From: Tritrichomonas foetus
Taxonomy: Eukaryota > Parabasalia > Tritrichomonadida > Tritrichomonadidae
Assembly (NCBI GenBank): GCA_001839685.1
Contig: MLAK01000764.1
Span: forward strand, 1-31,002
Length of the DNA: 31,002 nt
Direction of reading: 5' to 3'
Shown: piece after piece, positions 18,001-25,647 of the stretch
How positions within the stretch are numbered: the stretch's first letter is position 1
Layout of the letters: each line of letters begins with the position of its first letter
Translations under genes and position numbers: made by a program
Notes under the pieces: model-generated
What the model saw: only the letters and a program-made list of their open reading frames with translations
What the model was told of the DNA's origin: nothing
The model's database searches: none

Positions 18001-18876
18001 TTCACTATTGAGTCCTTTCAAGTGTGCCCAGTTAAGTAACACTTGATCGAGTGGTGAAATCTTTACTGGTTCAACAACAGCTGGTGCTGTCTCTTCAACT
18101 GGTAAAATCATTCCATTCTTTGGAACAACTTGTTTTGGCAACTTCTTTAATTCTCTCTTGATGTATGAAAGTTGTGTGAAAAGAGTTTTATCATCAACGC
18201 CTGTAACAAGATCTTCCCAATCGAGTAAAAGTGGAACACCAAGGCTTTCGCATGTTTCCATTGCCAGTTTGGCATTTCCTTCCATGTCTCTTGGGTTTAG
18301 TGATTGAAAGTTGATAACATCTGGTTTGTAGTTATTCAAAAGTGCGCACATAGCAAGTGGTAGTGGTCTGAAATTGGTGATATTATCATATTCTTCTGTA
18401 TTATCAACAGCCCAGCTCATAAGGGCTTGAGTGGCAGATTTCTTCGGCTTCTTTGGCTGTGGCGCTTCACCTTCGACTTTTGGTGGTTCTTCTTCAACAT
18501 CTTGAACGGCGGCAATTGTATAATTCAAAATCAAGGTCCAAATCAGACCAAGTGTGAGCTTTTTGTTGCCATCGACAATATCTTTACCGCCAATGCCGAC
18601 TAACTTCACATTATCTTGTGTAAACATTTCGATGGCCAAATCACAATTCATAGTTTTTTGGATTGGCAATTTGGCCCTTAAATCAATTTTTCTGTGTGCT
18701 TGTTTCTTCGTTAATACCTCTGCCAAGTAGCAAAGGTTAATTCCGTCACAAAAGTCTTCGGTAACATTGTTGATTACGATTTCGCGGGATTTCAATGCGT
18801 TTGTTGCCCAACGAGAGAACACTTTGATTTGAAGTAATTCATATTCGTCGGTTATGGACAGACGTCGCGCCTCCAT
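12043..18876 (-). CDS. giant multi-calponin-homology, C-terminally membrane-anchored cytoskeletal protein
   Basis: The protein has 2277 residues. It starts with a typical actin-binding CH pair: residues 15-120 with VFSRWATNALKSR and FCDGINLCYLAEVL, then 145-255 with LMSWAVDNTEEY and RPLPLAMCALLNNYKPD. The same two-part module recurs with second members at about 377, 590, 800, 1012, 1462, 1674, 1882 and 2119, and first-member 'WA' motifs at about 282, 462, 677, 887, 1338, 1550, 1764 and 1977. I count nine pairs. First members carry '(V/I)F-(R/K)WA' and an 'F-W-L--(K/R)(Y/F)-I-AA' end; second members carry 'LRPL--A-L-LI--Y-P' and 'PLLL--EDF'. An Ala/Glu/Lys/Arg repeat at about 1085-1330 separates pairs 5 and 6. 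The C-terminus is acidic, then VPPRNNN, then a membrane segment at about 2253-2272 with a five-residue tail, so it is a tail-anchor candidate. The first ATG follows a basic 5' leader; no other start is plausible because CH1 begins at residue 15. Confidence 0.85.
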   Translation of the reverse strand: MEARRLSITDEYELLQIKVFSRWATNALKSREIVINNVTEDFCDGINLCYLAEVLTKKQAHRKIDLRAKLPIQKTMNCDLAIEMFTQDNVKLVGIGGKDIVDGNKKLTLGLIWTLILNYTIAAVQDVEEEPPKVEGEAPQPKKPKKSATQALMSWAVDNTEEYDNITNFRPLPLAMCALLNNYKPDVINFQSLNPRDMEGNAKLAMETCESLGVPLLLDWEDLVTGVDDKTLFTQLSYIKRELKKLPKQVVPKNGMILPVEETAPAVVEPVKISPLDQVLLNWAHLKGLNSEVNDIGLVKTELPNLAINLLKTEDAAADPLKSFIDDGVKLSEDPESLLLSLVVKYSAHPDSPDYNENDEIAKFSIIKPAIFAMADLINSYFPDTFKEADLNREDPNHTADVVEAYCKENNLPLLLDRDMEISPDIEDRAVFVELAALKDALEELKKKQLPPIDLDEKVFNKWANCRIKPLKLPYQFERISTEISDPEKLSDLSTALADGRQPIEKTLPVILDFLHNEEFLKEGTATTPEMLSGDELKPKLDFIWNLIIKFQITAALNQPTYEPLTDYEFDKAPLTFLQNTSKETGVKGLRPLSVAMLTLISLYYPEKVPQINKDNEEEVLNNLFKVCEENDFPILLDREDFANPATGKVTLTQLSLLKSTLAIRKNNDLEKAVFTRWANIYTKDRGITLDDITEDATDPTKLIALVEGLTGKSPNDKTVAGTLDLLHKQDGLKDETTPEQLTGDTSINLPKKLDFLWNLVIRYQITAALKSQNYHPSITPGEFQLSVEEQTGVKGIDPLALALLKIVASYYPDQVDNSKLDPSNHEQLNNYLCEISENNQYPLILTLNDFNSGNITNRVALTQLSLFKNYFYIRQIKETECHALARWANFKVKDRGIEFDLLANDLSNNEKLYVLANELSGKTPSNRTVPGSLELLQREDGLKDSTTAEQLTGKDWNRRVDFLWSLVVRYQITAAMSENNTSSPDYIPEQTPNDYRAKEQENIKIKELRPVPLSMLVLISQFYPEQADPSKVDQSSVDGLLKTLIPLCESNNYPLLLTEEEFKIHLTDRVVLTQLAVLHSFLVAKKIADEEAARKAAEEEAARLAAEEAARLAAEEAARKAAEEAARKAAEEEAARLAAEEAARLAAEEAARKAAEEEAARLAAEEAARLAAEEAARKAAEEEAARLAAEEAARKAAEEEAARLAAEEAARKAAEEEAARLAAEEAARKAAEEEAARKAAEEAARKAAEEEAARLAAEEAARKAAEEAARKAAEEEAARKAAEEAAARKAAEEAAARKAAEEAAARKAAEDAENAKRAAEEAERKAALLLEKNILARWATYTTRYHNVNFNNFSKDIATADKLTILARVLTNKQPAQKGVPGALDHLHKADGLKDDTTPQQINGKDDSLKYNFVWNLIIKYQISAALDDQHNKPDPNYDPSQTPVLFQQKVQKETNSENLRPLQLACLSLIARYMPSKVNLSTIDTSNNEAVLQQLLDTAQANQLPLLLTKEDFGQPITDKVALTQLALLKSGIYLRLNEEFESKVFSRWATIESRKVNITFENIVEEISDAEKFSGLVFALSGKQTQQKTVASTLDLLHKNEGLIDRTSSAHLAGKDFKIKLEFVWGLVIRYLITAALNEKTHKPLPNYKPDQTPVQFFQAMQKKTSVQNLRPLQLALLVLIHYYFPNVVNAATIEELKNADKNRQLEQLAQVCRENKYPLVLDNEDFSKQLSARIILTQVALFNHYLAVRKEEELQAQVFSKWVNLHLQARGIQLDEMDMNQLGQGQNFSVLIELLSQKDVPDKSFKGALGFLRNEKVPYVVQSINPDVDDFNLMDRDVQFDLLYSLIDRYEVQENPQEFKNWCRSEDGSASSGGKYLPYTMAALVAKYHPEAIKLATLDRQNIPATVDVVLPVCNHLGAPLLLSRDEYLSDVSDKVYYTQLAVLKSFFERQLKEQQEARRRLAREVEGKIYCRWANLKLNKSHQQPEESEEAETPAYQVTVPQDFKDDPTKLYILTHKLTASEGSEDVQPTNVDQLNSILRNNNFKGHQISGDQLQSEGDEAIDNFLFDLIVRYTLLEVNGINKEQRKRANYSEEQAIQAFVKWLNANIRNNTEPLSRAIVAILAKYYPQDVKGINPNQTDKAALELCKNLDIPLLIDNEEEFACNPYLSPKAKVAVLASLKDAIESKNRPEEEEPMVVQERGIGLDLDNDEESNRLRPLPTENIESPLLQENLPGDEPLDRVPPRNNNINYLWVIIPLIVIGALLPTVSNLL
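14890..15621 (-). repeat. AARxAAEE tandem coding repeat
   Basis: About 26 units of 8 or 9 residues (24 or 27 bases) with the pattern AAR(K/L)AAEE(E). Units ending EEE always carry Lys; Leu units always end EE, so the basic period is often 17 residues (51 bases). Three consecutive 27-base units at 14947-15027 are identical in DNA, which points to recent amplification. The protein pattern predicts a very long charged helix, either a single alpha-helix or a coiled coil, between CH pairs 5 and 6. Long open frames on the opposite strand here (14780-15640, 15066-15677) are by-products of the repeat. Confidence 0.92.
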
Positions 18877-20172
18877 TTTTCTTTCTCTTTTTATTCAATA
18901 GTTCAAAATTGAATACTTTTTGTTTTAATCATTTTATTTTCACTTAACTTTTGTGAAAACTTTTTATTTGTATTACCACACCATTCAAATGCCTTTCAAA
19001 AAGATAAGAAAGCTCGACTAAAAAATTATTCATCACAATTTCTTCTGAAAAATAGGCATTTTCAATTTGAAAATTTCAAATTGTTGATTGAAAATTTTCA
19101 CAATTGTAAAAAAATTGAATTGAAATATTTCCGATTTCAATTGATCAGAAATATGATAGAAACTTTTTCACAATGCAATTTCCACTTTTTAAATATCACA
19201 TCGATAGGTGGTGAATAGATATTGACCTTATATGTCGCATTTGGTAATAAACAATTCTATTATTCCAATCTTTTCTTCTTAAGTCATTCACATCGTTTAA
19301 AACGTGATTTATATTTAGAGAATTTTCTAAAATGATCGAATTAATGCTCATCATTTATGAGATAGTCAATATTTAGTGAAAATATTTTTTTTTTCTCAAT
19401 TTCATTTTTCCTTCGGAATTTTGATAGTTTATGAAAAGCGGGGATAAAATCGTTGTAAATTATTCAAAAAGTGAATTTTTTGGTATTTTCGAAAAGGTTG
19501 GTATCTCTTCGATTTTTGAGATTTTTCCATGAGTTATAACTATTTATTGCCATTTTTATTGAGTAAAGTAAATCCATTCCTTGAGTTCATCATTAGTCCC
19601 AAAAAAGAGCGCTCTTCGAAGATATCTCAATTATGCAATGGGATGACTTCATAATTTCGAGATTATTCTATGACAGCATATCTATAAACTAATGCATTTG
19701 GATTGTCCTTCTAAAAATGGTTGGTAATTTTTCATGACCATGCTCATCAGATTAATAATTTTGAGCCATCAATTTTATTATAGTATAGATTGTTTTATTT
19801 CGTTATATAGTTATATATTCTATGAGATCACCAGCTTTATTCCTCTCAGACCATTCGTCATGAATCCTACTTGCGAATTGACCTCATTTAAAGGATATTA
19901 TAATTCTGTCTTTGTTATTAAATCATGCTTATTTAACTAAATCATGAAAAAATTACATTATTATGAAGATATATCTATTTTGACATTTGTGAACGATACA
20001 TTCTCAAAAATAATCCGTTGAATATCACTTTTTCTACACTCGTCGCTCATTGATGCCTGTTTCATTCACGATTCGAATGTGAAAAATTCCAATGATTCTA
20101 AAAAGAAAAAATTTTCTACATTATCGTAATAAATAATATTTATTTCTAAAACATACTAAAAATCATACAATT
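18877..20172. other. 1.3-kb intergenic region
   Basis: AT-rich non-coding DNA upstream of the giant CH gene and downstream of the RCC1-kinase gene. It contains a 9-bp inverted repeat AATTGAAAT/ATTTCAATT (19118-19126 and 19134-19142) among several related AATTTCAAT-type words. A 68-codon plus-strand frame at 19734-19940 has no recognisable features and I do not call it. No RNA gene was seen. Confidence 0.45.
19118..19142. repeat. short inverted repeat
   Basis: Nine-base arms AATTGAAAT (19118-19126) and ATTTCAATT (19134-19142) with a seven-base loop. It lies about 250 bases upstream of the giant CH gene start. It is weakly significant in DNA this AT-rich. Confidence 0.4.
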
Positions 20173-22947
20173 TCATTGAAGACTGAGGAATTTTTTGATA
20201 GAATCAATTTCATCTTCTTCGAGTCCATCAATAAGTTGGAATTCATTTCTGACAATAATTTCCATTATTTCTTCAAAGCTTGGTCTTTCACTTGGATTAA
20301 TTTGCCAACACATTGTCATTATTTGGCCAGCTAAATCGTTTACTTCAATTGCTTCTTCGGCAGTTTTTCCTGAAGCCATTTCCTCAAAAGTTATTTTTGG
20401 ATAGGAGCCTTTTGTAACCAGGAAGTATAAAATGACACCAAATGCAAAACAATCGACTTTTTCAGTGACTGGATATTTTTGTTTGTTGCCAATTTGTTCA
20501 GGTGCTCTAGAAAAAGGACTACCACTAAAGCTTTCACCAAAATCACAAACTTTTGCATGCTTTTTCCTATTCAAAAGTATATTTTCTGGTTTTAAGTCAA
20601 AATGACCAATAGAATGACTATGTGCAAAATCCATGGCACTACATATTTCATAAGCAATACTAATTCTTTCGGCTTTATTGAGAGCTGTTATGGCTTTATT
20701 TAACGTTGTTGGACAATATTCCAATAAAATAGAAGGGAAATGTGATATATCACCATAGTTATAATCATAAGACTTTAAAATATTTTTATGCGCAGGAAGT
20801 GAACGGAATTTTTCATAAGTTGCAAAAAGTTTCTTCATAGTTGCATTATCAGATTCGACTTTAACAATTTTCATCATTAAAATATCTTTTTTAGAAACTT
20901 TAAAGACTTCTGAAACAGTACCTTCTCCAATCTTACTTATTCGTTGGATATTATGATTCTTTTTCTCTAAACCAGATAAAATTTCATCTTCTAGAAGTGA
21001 TCGGCTATTGCTATTGTTCATTTGATTGTAAGAGTTCGTTGCATTTGTTGTTGTTCGTTTATGATGGGATCTAGTGTGATTAGACTTTTGTATTTGTGGT
21101 AACTCTTCATCAGAATGTTGATTAACTTCACGAAATGTGATTTCACCAAGATTATGATGAATGTTGAACTTTTGATTACTGCTTTCATGTGGTTGTAAAA
21201 AGTTATTGCGAATGATTGCTATATCTGAAGGAAGTGATGATGATTTATTGATCACATCTGGAGTTGTAGTTGGTTTTGTAGTTGTAGCTGGTGTTGGAGT
21301 TGTATCTAAAGCCGTATCTTTTGGTTCGGTTTGGATTGGATGGATTGGGAGATGATTTTCTAATTGACCAATACTGACTCTTTTTTGTGGATTTTGTGGT
21401 TTTCTAGGACTGTTTTGGTCTTTAATAATTGGCTCCAGATCTGATTCCACATATTGAATAATTCCAAGCCCTTTTTCTTTATTTTCAGTGGTTTGACTAT
21501 GTGTACTTGGAAAAGCATGATTGATTGGTTGATCAGAATCAACTTCTTTGAGATAAATTGGGTTAATTTTATTATTAAAGTGCGCAATATTTGCAGTGAC
21601 AGATAGTTGATCTTCATAATTTTCTTGATGTTCTCTATTTTGTTTTTCGGTCAATTCTTGTTCTTCTTTTTCCATTTTTATAAATTCTTCTCTCTTTAAA
21701 GAAAGCATATATTTTAATTTCTTAATTTCTTCATCTTTTTTAGAATTTGATAATAAAGCTTCATCTAATTCCTCATGAAGAGATAATGCAGCTTTTGCTG
21801 ATTCGTAAGATTCACTAGAAACAACCAAAAGTTGATTTTGTAAAGAAGAGACTTTGGATTTCAAATCAGTTATCTGCTTATTCAAGTCATTAACTTCATT
21901 TATATTCTGTGTAGATGCTTTTGACAGATCTGGAATAACGGATCTCAATGGGGGTAAAGGCGGGCCACCGATTTGAACAAAAGTAAAGAAGTTTCCACAT
22001 TGGACGGAAATTACGCTTTTCAAAACTTGTGATTTTTCTGGCTTTAAACGGTCATTTCCATCATCAAACATAGTTCTTCCATATTGCCCGACACCAGTTG
22101 CCCAAAAATCACCTTCACTATCAATAAAAACTGTATAACAACCACCTGCAGATATATCTACAATTTTTTGTGGAGAAAAACTGTCAACTTTTTGGAAGTT
22201 TCCAAAAACATCATTTTTATGACCTAATCCAAGTTGTCCATAATCATTTTTTCCCCAGACATAAATTTCACCATCGTGCGTTAAAGCGACAATGTGGTCA
22301 TAAATTCCAGCAATTTTTTCAATTCGTTTATCCTTCAAAAATTCAATTTCAGCAAAAGTTGCAGAATTGTTGGCAACTTGTCCAATTCCAAAAACTTGTC
22401 CTTTTGTTGTCAAAATTAAAACAGAATCAATAATGGTGACAATATGCTTGACTGGTTTGGATCTATCGAAATAAAATTTATTTGTAATTTTCGTCTTTAA
22501 AGAGACTCTATACACTGATCCACTCAGCCCAACTAGCCATGGCTCTTCATGTCCAAAAAGTGCCAGAATAGGTTCCTCAGTTCTCACTTTTTCTATACTT
22601 TGTGTATTTTCATGGCAGGCCACAAAAACTTCGCCACCAATTTCACTGAGATACATTGTAAAAAAGTAACCACATTTGACGACCGTGATTTTTGGAAGAC
22701 CGTTAATTTTTGTCGGATATCGAAAAATAGTTTTTGTACGAATTCCCAGCTGATTTCTGTCATTTCTGCCCCACCCCCAAACTGATCCGTCTTTGTAAAT
22801 TGCTGCGCAATGCTCGCTTCCTAACGAATATAAAACTAAATCTTTGGTTGACAAATGAGTTGCCGGAGAAGGATCAATCGGCTCACCTCCTCGACAGAGT
22901 TCACCGTATGTATTATCGCCGGCTGAAAAAAGCCTAATTCGTTGCAT
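20173..22947 (-). CDS. RCC1 propeller - coiled coil - protein kinase fusion
   Basis: The protein has 924 residues. RCC1 blades fill about 1-330, the clearest being SEHCAAIYKDGSVWGWGRND, GIYDHIVALTHDGEIYVWG and GKNDYGQLGLGHKN. A coiled coil spans about 345-450 (NDLNKQITDLKSKVSSLQNQ). A Thr/Pro/His-rich disordered linker follows to about 660. A protein kinase domain fills about 668-905: glycine loop IGEGTVSEVF, VAIK-type Lys in LMMKIVKV, catalytic loop HFDLKPEN at about 781 in place of HRDLKPEN, DFGES at about 800, APEQI at about 815 and CWQINPSERPSFEEI near the end. Lys, Asp, Asn and DFG are all kept, so it should be active. HFD in place of HRD and an activation segment of about 16 residues suggest activity not controlled by loop phosphorylation. 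NEK8/9 kinases also join RCC1 to a kinase, but in the opposite order. The stop is TGA. Confidence 0.88.
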   Translation of the reverse strand: MQRIRLFSAGDNTYGELCRGGEPIDPSPATHLSTKDLVLYSLGSEHCAAIYKDGSVWGWGRNDRNQLGIRTKTIFRYPTKINGLPKITVVKCGYFFTMYLSEIGGEVFVACHENTQSIEKVRTEEPILALFGHEEPWLVGLSGSVYRVSLKTKITNKFYFDRSKPVKHIVTIIDSVLILTTKGQVFGIGQVANNSATFAEIEFLKDKRIEKIAGIYDHIVALTHDGEIYVWGKNDYGQLGLGHKNDVFGNFQKVDSFSPQKIVDISAGGCYTVFIDSEGDFWATGVGQYGRTMFDDGNDRLKPEKSQVLKSVISVQCGNFFTFVQIGGPPLPPLRSVIPDLSKASTQNINEVNDLNKQITDLKSKVSSLQNQLLVVSSESYESAKAALSLHEELDEALLSNSKKDEEIKKLKYMLSLKREEFIKMEKEEQELTEKQNREHQENYEDQLSVTANIAHFNNKINPIYLKEVDSDQPINHAFPSTHSQTTENKEKGLGIIQYVESDLEPIIKDQNSPRKPQNPQKRVSIGQLENHLPIHPIQTEPKDTALDTTPTPATTTKPTTTPDVINKSSSLPSDIAIIRNNFLQPHESSNQKFNIHHNLGEITFREVNQHSDEELPQIQKSNHTRSHHKRTTTNATNSYNQMNNSNSRSLLEDEILSGLEKKNHNIQRISKIGEGTVSEVFKVSKKDILMMKIVKVESDNATMKKLFATYEKFRSLPAHKNILKSYDYNYGDISHFPSILLEYCPTTLNKAITALNKAERISIAYEICSAMDFAHSHSIGHFDLKPENILLNRKKHAKVCDFGESFSGSPFSRAPEQIGNKQKYPVTEKVDCFAFGVILYFLVTKGSYPKITFEEMASGKTAEEAIEVNDLAGQIMTMCWQINPSERPSFEEIMEIIVRNEFQLIDGLEEDEIDSIKKFLSLQ

Positions 22948-24401
22948 TTATTATTTTGATTTAAGAAAGTCTCTATCGAAGATGTTTTATAAATTAGAAC
23001 TTTTTCAGAGGACCATTGAAATAATCCTATTGAAATATTGATTCACAATAATGGCCTTATATACCTGGTTGAAATTGGTGCCCGATATATATGATATTGA
23101 TGTGCATGGTTTTTCCAATAAGGTCGTTGGTAAGATCATAAGAGGAAAATATTTCTGATCATACCTGGCTGGTTAATATTGAAAAAAAAGATAATTCGGA
23201 ATATGGTCAATTATTTGACTATCGATTCAAAAAAATTGAGATCAAAACCTTATTTAATACAAAATCTAATTTCCTGTGTATAGGAATGAAATTGTGTTAA
23301 TTTTAAAGATTAGTATATCCATAATATATAATATATAGGTTTTTATAGGTAAAATAATAGTACTTTTATATTAAATGAGATATTACTGTTTTTACTTATG
23401 TATTTTTTGTGAAAAGAATGAAATTTGAATAAAATCAGATAAAATCTCATAAGATTCAGTGCTATTTATATCGATTTTTGTATTTTCACAAATATTAACA
23501 CCATTATATCTTCATAAAAATTAAGGAAAAGGAATAACAAATGGTTAAAAAAGAATTACATATATTTATTTTAAACTTTTTACTGATATCAAATAATTAT
23601 ATCAAATAAATACTCAAGAAAGTTGATAATTATTAAAAATTAAAATTGAATGAGTAATTTTTTCTTTTCTTTATTCAATTTTTCAATTTTGTGCATTATT
23701 CAATATTTCCCCTATTTCAAAGTAAAAGAGAAAATTCTAAGGCGGCAAATAAACATCTTCGCTGATTATGACTTTATCAAAATGCTTTTTTAATGATGCT
23801 CAAAACTGTTTTCATCAATGAAACTAATAACATTTATAGTTGTAAACACAACAAATAAAAATATAATATTTTTTTTTTTTCCACAGTTGAACACCTCAAA
23901 TCAGTCTACAAAATCCTATTATAGATCAACTACATAATAGTTAATTTTCATTTAAATCAATTACATTTTCATCAATGCAATCAAATTGGATCTAACGGAC
24001 ATTTTCCACATGTATACTATTAGATATATATTAATTTCTATAAAATTGTTAAAATGTGATTAACTCTTAATATTTAGTCATTGATTGGGAATGACGAATG
24101 ATCAACAAAAGATAAATTTTGAGTATTTCATTTAATCTTAACATCTTTTCTATTCGCTTTTGTTATTACGCTATCTTTGACAATGATTTCCGAAATATAG
24201 CACTTTCATACATTTATTCAAATCATATCAGAAATTCTTAAATGTTTTCAATTGATATGCTATTTCGAAAAACCGCTATTGTAATCCAGATTAATCCACA
24301 AAGAAAAAGATTATATTATATTATATATATTTTACACTATTTTCTTTTGATTTGCACCACTTTCGAATTCGAAATATAATTTCTGTATCGAAAAGATGGT
24401 C
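22948..24401. other. 1.45-kb intergenic region
   Basis: Strongly AT-rich DNA upstream of the RCC1-kinase gene. It includes a T12 run at 23869-23880, short TATA-type repeats near 23310-23340 and 24310-24330, and two similar ATACCTGG(T/C)TG words near 23061 and 23163. I find no open frame of note, tRNA or mobile element. Confidence 0.4.
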
Positions 24402-24881
24402 TTAGATATCATTCCAGCATATTGGTAATGCTTCTGTTGATGGTTCATTGGCTTTATATATATTAAAATTGGTCATTTTATCTTCTTTATCATCCATTTC
24501 GCACGAGATATCTTTTCGAATCCGGTAACATGCTCTAATGTATCTCTTTCGAACATTCTCCCGACGATTCAGTTGAATGTCTTTTAATCTGCATAGTTCG
24601 TTCATTGCTAAAACTTTTTTGTCAACTTGAATATTAGTTTTTTTATTTTCAACAACTAGAATGCAATCTTTACATTTTATTCCATAAGAGTTAAATGTCA
24701 TTAAATCACTAAGAATAATTCCTTTATAAATGAAATCTTTTTTTGTTTGAGATTTTTTGGCGAGATGCTTTTTTAAATCTCCAATTAATTCTGTTCCTTT
24801 TAGCCAAACAGTCTTTCTATGTCCATCAATTATATTTAAAGTGATCCACATTAAGTCCTTTTTGGCTGAAATGTTCTTCAT
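24402..24881 (-). CDS. ubiquitin-like domain protein
   Basis: The protein has 159 residues. Residues about 10-80 have the ubiquitin beta-grasp pattern: strand WITLNIIDG, turn and strand KTVWLKG, helix TELIGDLKKHLAKKSQ, strand KDFIYKGIIL, then the short helix-turn LMTFNSYGIKCKDCILVV, equivalent to ubiquitin's 'L-dY-I---stl-lvl'. There is no Gly-Gly end, so it is an embedded ubiquitin-like domain and not a conjugated modifier. The C-terminal half is basic (RRENVRKRYIRACYRIRKD) and unassigned. An initiator motif lies directly upstream (24885-24897), giving a leader of about 14 bases and supporting this start. It is divergent from the acyltransferase-like gene. Confidence 0.68.
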   Translation of the reverse strand: MKNISAKKDLMWITLNIIDGHRKTVWLKGTELIGDLKKHLAKKSQTKKDFIYKGIILSDLMTFNSYGIKCKDCILVVENKKTNIQVDKKVLAMNELCRLKDIQLNRRENVRKRYIRACYRIRKDISCEMDDKEDKMTNFNIYKANEPSTEALPICWNDI

Positions 24882-24884
24882 TTT

Positions 24885-24897
24885 TTAATAAAAGTGA
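24885..24897 (-). promoter_or_regulatory. trichomonad-type initiator
   Basis: On the minus strand the sequence TCACTTTTATTAA directly precedes the ubiquitin-like gene. It matches the parabasalid initiator TCA(+1)-Py-(T/A), including the extended TCAYTWYT form, with the +1 A about 14 bases before the ATG. Confidence 0.6.
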
Positions 24898-25647
24898 AGT
24901 GACAAAACTTTTTACTCGTCCAAGATATCATCCGAAATGATAGAAATTTATTTCTAAATGCAAAGGGGGATCATTATCGCTATCAATTCGATCTTTTAAT
25001 AAGTATATTTAAAGAACATTTATTTGTATTTCTTATTGGCTAAGCTTTCAAAAAGCTGTTTATATTTTATTCCCTTTCAATCAACTCAAAACTTCAGGAA
25101 ATAAATTGATTGATCGATATAAATTTATGATATTAGCCCCCATTCAATTTACTATCGGTTCTTTTCACACGATAATTTTGGAAATTTGAAAAAAACATGA
25201 TTTTTAACGTAATCAATGAGTATTTTTGTACAAATTACTCAGAATAAAGATCAAAATATAATCTCCGATAAGAAAAAAAGAAAGAAACCATGAAGTTGGA
25301 AATGAAGTAATTTTTCTATTTCAACTAATATTCTAATTGATTGAACTTATATGGAGAACTATATTCCAGCAATCGATATGAATATGAAATGATGTTATTA
25401 CATTGATTCATATTCATATATTTTTATCAATGATTCTAAAATTAGTAAATATGGCAAGTAAGATAATAAGTCATTGATGGTAAGTACAAAATATGAATGA
25501 TCTTTGTTTATTTGGTAAAATAGTTTCAGCAAAATGATTGAATTTGATGATATTTAATAAACGTTCGTCATTCAAAAAGTGATGCCCATCCATGGATAAT
25601 TTGAAAGGCACTTTTTTCAACCATTTATTATTTTGTAGCTTTCTACA
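24898..25647. other. divergent spacer
   Basis: AT-rich region between the ubiquitin-like gene (-) and the acyltransferase-like gene (+). It contains a 13-bp perfect inverted repeat (25376-25419). An antisense frame at 25471-25713 overlaps the acyltransferase start and looks like a shadow. The DNA just before the ATG at 25648 has no exact initiator; TCAACCATTTATTA at about 25617 is the nearest. Confidence 0.4.
25376..25419. repeat. 13-bp perfect inverted repeat
   Basis: ATATGAATATGAA (25376-25388) is the exact reverse complement of 25407-25419, with an 18-base spacer. It lies about 230 bases upstream of the acyltransferase-like ATG. It could be a protein-binding site or chance in AT-rich DNA. 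Confidence 0.55.

Noticed and set aside
19734..19940. 68-codon plus-strand frame in the spacer before the RCC1-kinase gene end
   Set aside because: Composition is what AT-rich DNA gives by chance; no domain, no initiator motif and no neighbour relation supports it.
23061..23180. Two ATACCTGG(T/C)TG words as a direct repeat or tRNA-like element
   Set aside because: The similarity covers only about a dozen bases, and no cloverleaf or A/B box pattern is present.
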